From positions 86,955,868 to 87,019,867 of the forward strand of contig NC_084797.1 of the NCBI RefSeq assembly GCF_963169125.1: a DNA stretch of 64,000 nucleotides, written 5' to 3'. The notes under the pieces are model-generated. The model was not told where the DNA came from and did no database searches. It saw only the letters and a list, made by a program, of their open reading frames with translations. A program made the translations under genes and the position numbers. Below are positions 57,725-64,000 of this stretch, piece after piece. Origin of the DNA: Humulus lupulus (taxonomy: Eukaryota > Streptophyta > Magnoliopsida > Rosales > Cannabaceae). The first letter of the stretch is position 1. The number at the start of each line of letters is the position of its first letter.

Positions 57725-59852
57725 TGTAACGCCCTGGATAGCCAAGACCGCTACACTGTGTGTTTATAAAGTGCCGGACTTGCTAATCAAGTCGTAAAAG
57801 TAAAAACGTGTTCTGAAACAGTAGAGGTACTAGGGTTAAAAGCGTTTTGGTCTCAAAAGTTATGTTCTCATTACTAAACATTGTTTTGTTACATGGGATC
57901 CCAAAAATGACAGTTTAAAGGCCATTTACAAAATTTACAAAGTTTAAATACATTAACAGCCATACTAAGGCAAAATGAGCAGTTAGGTAATCTCTGTCCT
58001 GACACACTCCTCGACCATGGTGATCGAACGGCTGGCTATGTACATCACACCTCGGAGCTCTCCACCTCAGGCCTGGTCCAGCTTGCCCTTGCCCTTACCT
58101 GCACCACGAAGCACCCGTGAGCCAAGGCCCAGCAAGAAAACACAGCAATAACAGAGCATGAACAACTAGCAATCAAGTCAATTACTCATATAGCATCTCA
58201 TAAATTCAGGTATATCATCATTCAAGTATATCACATACTAAGCATCTCAACTCAAAATACATAAAACACAGATGTTAACCAGGGCTAGCGCTCACAGGCT
58301 GCTCCCTCTGTTAACCTATTGTTTGTGACTTCCAATGGCCAATTCGCGCCCCGTGCGCTAAAATCATGAACGGTACTCTTAGACCGCTTATACGTGTCCC
58401 TTGGCATAATACCAACGATGACATAATACAACTCTCGGGAGCACTTAGTCCCATCACAATCATACATTCGGATGCCGTTTTCTTACCTTTCAATTCACCG
58501 GTTTCCGATGCCACGTAGCCACAAGCACGGTCCTCTACTCCGAGCCTCTCCAAAGTCCTAGTCACAACACAAATATAATATTCTTTATCATTAACCAATC
58601 CAAGACTACCTTCCCGGAACCTAACCCACACTCTCGGAACCCCCAAAACCTTAGAACAACACCCCGGAGACATCCCCCCGAACCCCCGGAGCAAAGGCCA
58701 AAAATTGCCAAAAGTGACACTCTGAAATTAGCCTTGTGCTGCGGCACCACTTCCTTGTGCCGTGGCACCCATCAGTCAGAGACTCCAAGCCGCGGCACGC
58801 CTTCGTAGCCCAGAATTCTGGGTTTTTCCTTCGCATTTTCCCGAGCTCCAACCTCTCCAAATCACCCCAAACTCCATCCTAAGTCCCAAAACCAACTCTA
58901 AACCCTTAATAAACCTCACAACAACCCAAAAACATCATGCCCAAGCTCACTCACACCTTCAATCCTAAAATTCACTCTTGAATTTCACACTTAACAACTC
59001 AAACCAGAAAATTAAGAACAGCTTGAACTCAAACACAAACCACACTCCAAACTCCCTATACCTTAACAGAAACAAGCCTAATAAACACACAAAGACCTTA
59101 CCTTGAATGATGAGTCCAACCTCCAGCTCTAAACCTCCTTCCCCCTTGATTTCCCAATTCTGAAATTACATAAAACCAGCAACCAACTTGCCTCAATTCA
59201 CATTCATTATCTAGAATTTCAGACTTAAAACTTGGATATATCATAATCAAGATCTTACCTCTGAATATCCTTGATCTAAGCTTGCTTGACAACTTCAATC
59301 ACCCTTAAATTCTTCTTCCAAAAGCTAAATTCAGTTTCTTCCTTCTTCTTTTTCTTAGGTTTGCTCTTCCTCTAGGTCCCCAATTTCAGCATAAGCCCAT
59401 TCTCCAAGTGTTATACGTATATGATATTTTTCCTTCAGCTAATGATCATTTATCCTACCAAATGAATATTCTACCCTTCCACTAATACCCCTTCCTGACT
59501 AAACCTCAAGGCCATACTTGTCTTTTCACCAGCTTTGCAATTCTACCACTTTCCCCATAAAACCTGTTACTCTCTATGGTTACTAACAGTTACGCAGGTT
59601 ACCAAATCACCAGTTACCATTATCTAGTTTTCTAGGACCGTCACAGCACGTGCATCACGTTGGTATCACAACACCCACGCGGTACAATTCACACATCATA
59701 ATTATCACATAATATAATTCACATAGTCATATAACATGCTTAAAATCATAATCATGCATCTTAATCATAATAATCACACATAATTCCCATCATGCCCTCC
59801 CGACACACTAATCAAGGCCCTTAAGCCTTATTAGTGAATTTGGGTCGTTACA
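57725..59852 (-). repeat. 3' LTR of element E
   Basis: 2128 bp. The plus strand starts TGTAACGCCCTGG and ends TGGGTCGTTACA, giving 7-bp inverted ends TGTAACG/CGTTACA. It is homologous to the LTR remnant at 39230-40413. Short frames inside (58285-58968) are not supported as genes. Confidence 0.92.
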
Positions 59853-59870
59853 ACTATCCCCTCCTAATGA
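59853..59870 (-). promoter_or_regulatory. polypurine tract of element E
   Basis: On the minus strand the purine-rich CATTAGGAGGGGATAGT runs to the LTR start. Confidence 0.75.
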
Positions 59871-59888
59871 GAATTTCGTCCTCGAAAT

Positions 59889-62800
59889 TTACCTGAACAT
59901 CTCCGGATACTGATCCCGCATAGCTGTCTCAAGCTCCCAGGTCGCCTCCTCGACCTTACTGTTTCTCCACAGCACTTTAACCAAAGGAATCGTCTTATTT
60001 CGCAACACCTTGTATTTCCGATCTAAGATCTGAACTGGTCGCTAATCATAAGCCGAATCTTCCTGTAACTCCAGATCTTCATGCCTCAGTACATGAGTCA
60101 CATCTGAAACATACTTCTGAAGCATGGAGACATGGAACACATCATGAACTCCAGACAACGATGGCGGCAAGGCTAACCTATAAGCCACCTGACCAATCCT
60201 TTCCAGGATCTCGAATGGTCCAATGAACCTAGGGCTCAGCTTGCCCTTCTTACCAAACCTCCTCACCCCTCGCAGAGGTGAAACTCGAAGAAAGACGTGA
60301 TCACCAACCTGAAACTCCACATCCCTACGCTTAGGATCAGCGTAGCTTTTCTGCCTACTCTGAGATGCGAGCATCCTAGCTCAGATCTTCTCTATAGCCT
60401 CACCTGTCCTCTGAACCATATCTGGCCCCAAGTATCTCCTCTCACCCATCTCATCCCAATGGATAGGCGATCTACACTTCCTCCCATACAACATCTCATA
60501 GGGAGCCACTCCAATCGTTGACTGATAACTATTGTTGTACGAGAATTCAATCAACGGAAGGTACTTACTCCACGAACCCTCAAAGTCAATCACACAAGCT
60601 CTGAGCATATCCTCCAGCACTTGGATCGTCCTTTCAGACTGTCCATCAGTCTGAGGATGAAAGGCGGTGCTGAACTTCAACTAAGTTCCTAAAGCTTTCT
60701 GCAAACCTCCCCAAAACTTGGAAGTGAAAATAGGATCCCGGTCTGACACAATAGACTTAGGAACCCCATGGAGACGTACGATCTCTTTCACGTACAACTC
60801 AGCGTACTGATCCACAGTATAAGTTGACCTCACTGGAAGGAAATGGGCTGACTTGGTGTATCTATCCACTATCACCCATACTGAGTCATGAAACCCTACT
60901 GTCCTGGGTAGACCTCCTACGAAATCCATAGTAATATCCTCCCATTTCCACTCAGGAATACCCAAAGGCTGAAGCAACCCTGCTGGTCGCTGATGCTCAG
61001 CTTTCACCTGTTGACAGGTTAAGCATCTAACAACGTACTCTACCACATCCCTCTTCATCCTGGGCCACCAATACAAAGTCCGTAGATCCTGATACATTTT
61101 TGTGGTACCCGGATGAAGCGAGTACGGTGTCGTATGAGACTCATCTAGTATCTCCCGTCTGATCCCCTCGTCAGCTGGAACACAAATCCGCCCCTGATAC
61201 CGAAGTAAACCAACCTCTGAAACAGAATAGTCCTTAGTTATTCCTGCTAAAACATCCTCTCTAACCCTCTGTAACTGAGCGTCTGTCAACTGCCCCTCTC
61301 TGATCCGCTCTAGCAGGGCCGACTGTAGAGTAATATTAGCCAATCGGCCCACAACCAATTCTATTCCCGCTCTAACCATTTCATCTGCTAACTCCCTTGA
61401 GATCTGAACAGAGATATACAACTGACCTGGACCTCTGCGGCTCAATGCGTCAGCCACCACATTGGCTTTTCCTGGATGGTAAAGAATATCACAATCATAA
61501 TCTTTCACCAGCTCCAGCCAACGCCTCTGTTTCATATTCAGGTCCTTCTGTGTAAAGAAATATTTCAGGCTCTTATGGTCGGTGTACACCTCACACTTCT
61601 CCCCATAAAGATAATGCCGCCAAATCTTCAGGGCAAAAGCCACTGCTGCCAGCTCGAAATCATGAGTAGGGTACCGCTGCTCATACTCTTTCAGCTGTCG
61701 TGATGCATAAGCTATCACCTTCTCATTCTGCATCAGCACACAGCCTAAACCCAACCTCGACGCATCACAGTATACCACAAATTTCCCTTCCCCCGAAGGC
61801 AAACTCAACACTGGCGCTGTAATAAGTCGTCGCTTCAATTCTTGGAAACTACCCTCCCACTTGTCCGACCAAATAAACTTTAGATTCTTTCTTGTCAATT
61901 CTGTCATCGGTGCTGCTATCTTCGAGAAGCCCTCTACAAACCGCCTGTAGTAGCCTGCCAAACCAAGAAAACTCCGCACTTCTGAGGCGTTCCTTGGCCT
62001 CGGCCAATCCCTAACTGCCTCTATCTTAGACGGATCCACTTTAATCCCATCTGCACCTACAATGTGTCCAAGAAATGTCACTTCAGGTAACCAAAACTCG
62101 CACTTCTTAAACTTAGCATATAATTGATGCTCCCTCAACCTCTGAAGAACCAATCGAAGATGAAACTCGTGCTCTGCTTCTGAACTGGAGTACACTAGGA
62201 TGTCATCAATGAAGACTATAACAAACTGATCTAGAAAATCTTTGAACACTCTGTTCATTAAGTCCATAAAAGCTGCTGGGGCATTGGTCAAACCAAAAGA
62301 CATGACCAAGAACTCATAATGCCCATACCGCGTCCGGAAAGCTGTCTTAGGTATATCCTCATCCTTGATCCTCAGCTGGTGATAACCAGATCGAAGATCA
62401 ATCTTTGAGAACACCATCTTATCCTGCAACTGATCGAACAAGTCATCAATCCTCGGTAGGGGATACTTATTCTTAATAGTTAGCTTATTCAATTCCCGAT
62501 AGTCAATACACATTCTCAGAGTCCCATCCTTCTTCTTAACAAATAAAACTGGAGCACCCCATGGCGAGTAGCTAGGTCTAATGAACCCTATATCCAGAAG
62601 TTCCTGCAGTTGTATCTTTAACTCTTTCAGTTCCGCTGGTGCCATCCTGTACGGTGCCCTCAACACTGGCTCTGTCCCCGGTGCCAACTCAATAACAAAC
62701 TCAATCTCCCTACGCGGCAGCAACCCAGGCAAATCCTCAGGGAACACATCCAAGAACTCACAAACCAATCTAGTCTCCTCCGGTCCAACTGGTGAAACCT

Positions 62801-64000
62801 TGGTGGTATCCACCACACTAGCCAAGAAGCCTATACATCCACCCTGTAGCAAATCTCTGGCTCTCAACACAGATATCTTGGGTACACGGGGTCCACGCAA
62901 CGCTCCCACAAAAACGAAGGGATCCTCACCCTCTGGCTCAAAAGTCACCATTTTCTTTCTACAGTCAATGGTAGCTCCATATCTAACCAGCCAATCCATA
63001 CCTAAAATCATGTCAAAATCCTCCATACTCAACTCAATCAAGTCTACTAACAACTCTCTGCCGTCAACTAACACTGGCAGTGCCCTAACCCATCTCCTAG
63101 ACACCACCAGCTCTCCCATAGGCAATATAGTCCCAAACCCTGAAGCACTAAACTCACTAGGTCTACACAATCTATCAATCACCCTATCAGATACAAATGA
63201 ATGCGTAGCACCAGAATCAATCAAAACAGTAAAAGAAGTGCCAGCACTAGAAAGCTGACCTGTCACTACCGAGGGACTAGCCTCGGCCTCTGCCTGCGTC
63301 AAAGTGAACACTCGAGCTGGAGTCAAGCTATCCACCTTCCCTGCCTCGCCCTTCTTTACTGTTGGGCAATCTTTCCTGAGGTGTCCCACCACCCCGCATA
63401 CATAACAGGCCTTAGCCTGACACTCGCCCAAATGGCGTCTCCTGCACCTCGTGCATTCTGGGTAAGTCCTCCACGAATCACAGCCTCCCCGACGGCCACC
63501 CTGAGTACCCCGACCTCCTCTATCAAACCTAGGAGCATTTGGGGCTTCAGGAGTCTTTCTCTTCAAATCACTAATACCTCCACCTCTACTAGAACCTGAA
63601 TATGGAGGCACCGGCCTACGGCCCTCCCTTCTTGCTGCACTATCCCTCCAAATCCTATTCTCTGCTTCCTCAGCAGTCAGAGCCCTTTCCACAGCCTGGG
63701 CATAGGTAGTCACTCCAGGAACTGTAGTAATCCTTACATCCCGGGCTATCATGACATTTAGCCCTCTAACAAACCTGTCTAACCTGGTCGCATCGGTAGG
63801 TACAAGATCTGGTGCGAACTTTGCAAGTCTGTCAAACTTCAAGGCATATTCTGTAACGGTCATACTGCCCTGAACCAGTCCCACAAACTCATTCACCTTC
63901 GCTGCCCTGACGGCAACGTTATAGTACTTCTGATTGAACAAATCCTTAAACTCCTCCCATGTCATTGCAGCAACATTTCTAGTCTGTGACGCCACCTCCC
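59889..64000 (-). pseudogene. gag-pol: gag-pol of element E, nearly intact but with three stops; N terminus beyond the window
   Basis: One frame from the window edge to the stop at 59889. In order: gag capsid-type region ([16 protein letters not shown]), zinc motif ([14 protein letters not shown] near 63400), protease ([10 protein letters not shown]), RT with KIDLRSG and FIDDILVYS, RNase H (YCDASR, YTDHKS), integrase zinc motif, DDE residues (MDFVGG, VSDRD, GQSERT), GPF and the chromodomain-like end (WRNSKVEEATWELE...YPEMF, in parts). Stops interrupt it at 60681 (TAG, just before LKFSTAFHPQ), 60381 (TGA, before ARMLASQ) and 60042 (TAG, before RPVQILD). All three lie in the integrase C-terminal third; no frameshift is seen. 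The first two fit C-to-T changes. Confidence 0.93.

Larger units (their letters stand above)
57725..64000 (-). mobile_element. element E: Tekay-like chromovirus, 5' part beyond the window
   Basis: In minus orientation: 3' LTR 57725-59852, polypurine tract, and gag-pol from 59889 to beyond 64000. Pol is close to that of element C and clearly distinct from A and B. ACTGA (57720-57724) would be the right-hand half of the target duplication in its own orientation; the other half is not visible. Confidence 0.92.

Noticed and set aside
58285..58968. ORFs inside the LTR of element E
   Set aside because: Overlapping frames on both strands within LTR sequence shared with element C, where they are not kept open.
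1..64000. rRNA, tRNA genes, CRISPR arrays, bacterial-type operons
   Set aside because: None seen; tRNA-like matches are only the short primer sites.

Overview
This window is plant nuclear DNA, most likely from a eudicot, and almost all of it is a graveyard of nested transposable elements. The support is long LTR retrotransposons with PBS matching initiator tRNA-Met (TGGTATCAGAG), Ty3/gypsy chromovirus polyproteins ending in a chromodomain-like tail, a CACTA-type terminus, AT-rich spacers and canonical plant GT-AG introns. No ordinary host gene, rRNA, tRNA or CRISPR array was found. The genus cannot be named from the sequence.

Layout. 1-47 is the 3' end of an LTR. 48-3004, 12520-13394 and 31965-36258 look like one older AT-rich background that ends in a CACTA-like terminus at 36258; they share duplicated segments and exon-like pieces. 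Into it went element A (3005-12519, +, Tekay/Del-like chromovirus, LTRs about 1.9 kb, gag-pol dead) and a Tat-lineage element (fragment I, 13395-31964, +) that has lost its 5' half but keeps a 69-bp tandem array, a spliced antisense gene (26075-29859, minus) and its 3' LTR. Fragment I was itself hit by a solo LTR (13528-15435) and by element B (16203-25834, minus). B is an intact relative of A with near-identical LTRs, so it is the young, possibly active element here. 36259-39120 is a minus-strand Tat-like gag fragment with its 5' LTR (H). 39.2-47.6 kb is a decayed chromovirus (C, +) interrupted by element D (41187-45314, minus). 47.7-57.7 kb holds element F (+), split by LTRs of a third family (G) and partly duplicated. 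57725-64000 is element E (minus), a chromovirus with three premature stops that runs off the window.

How the parts work together. In A and B the order is LTR, PBS, a strong splice donor about 75 nt after the PBS, a 68-69 nt intron, a 155-codon pre-gag ORF (ORF1), a 69-nt conserved hairpin, a splice acceptor 10-15 nt before the gag ATG, then one gag-PR-RT-RNase H-IN-chromodomain ORF. This suggests unspliced or short-spliced RNA for ORF1 and long-spliced RNA for Gag-Pol, with the hairpin kept only in full-length genomic RNA, as with a retroviral packaging signal. The same hairpin, with a different stem sequence that still pairs, is in the leader of the unrelated G element at 52973-53040. That covarying RNA element, with ORF1, is the best candidate here for something undescribed.
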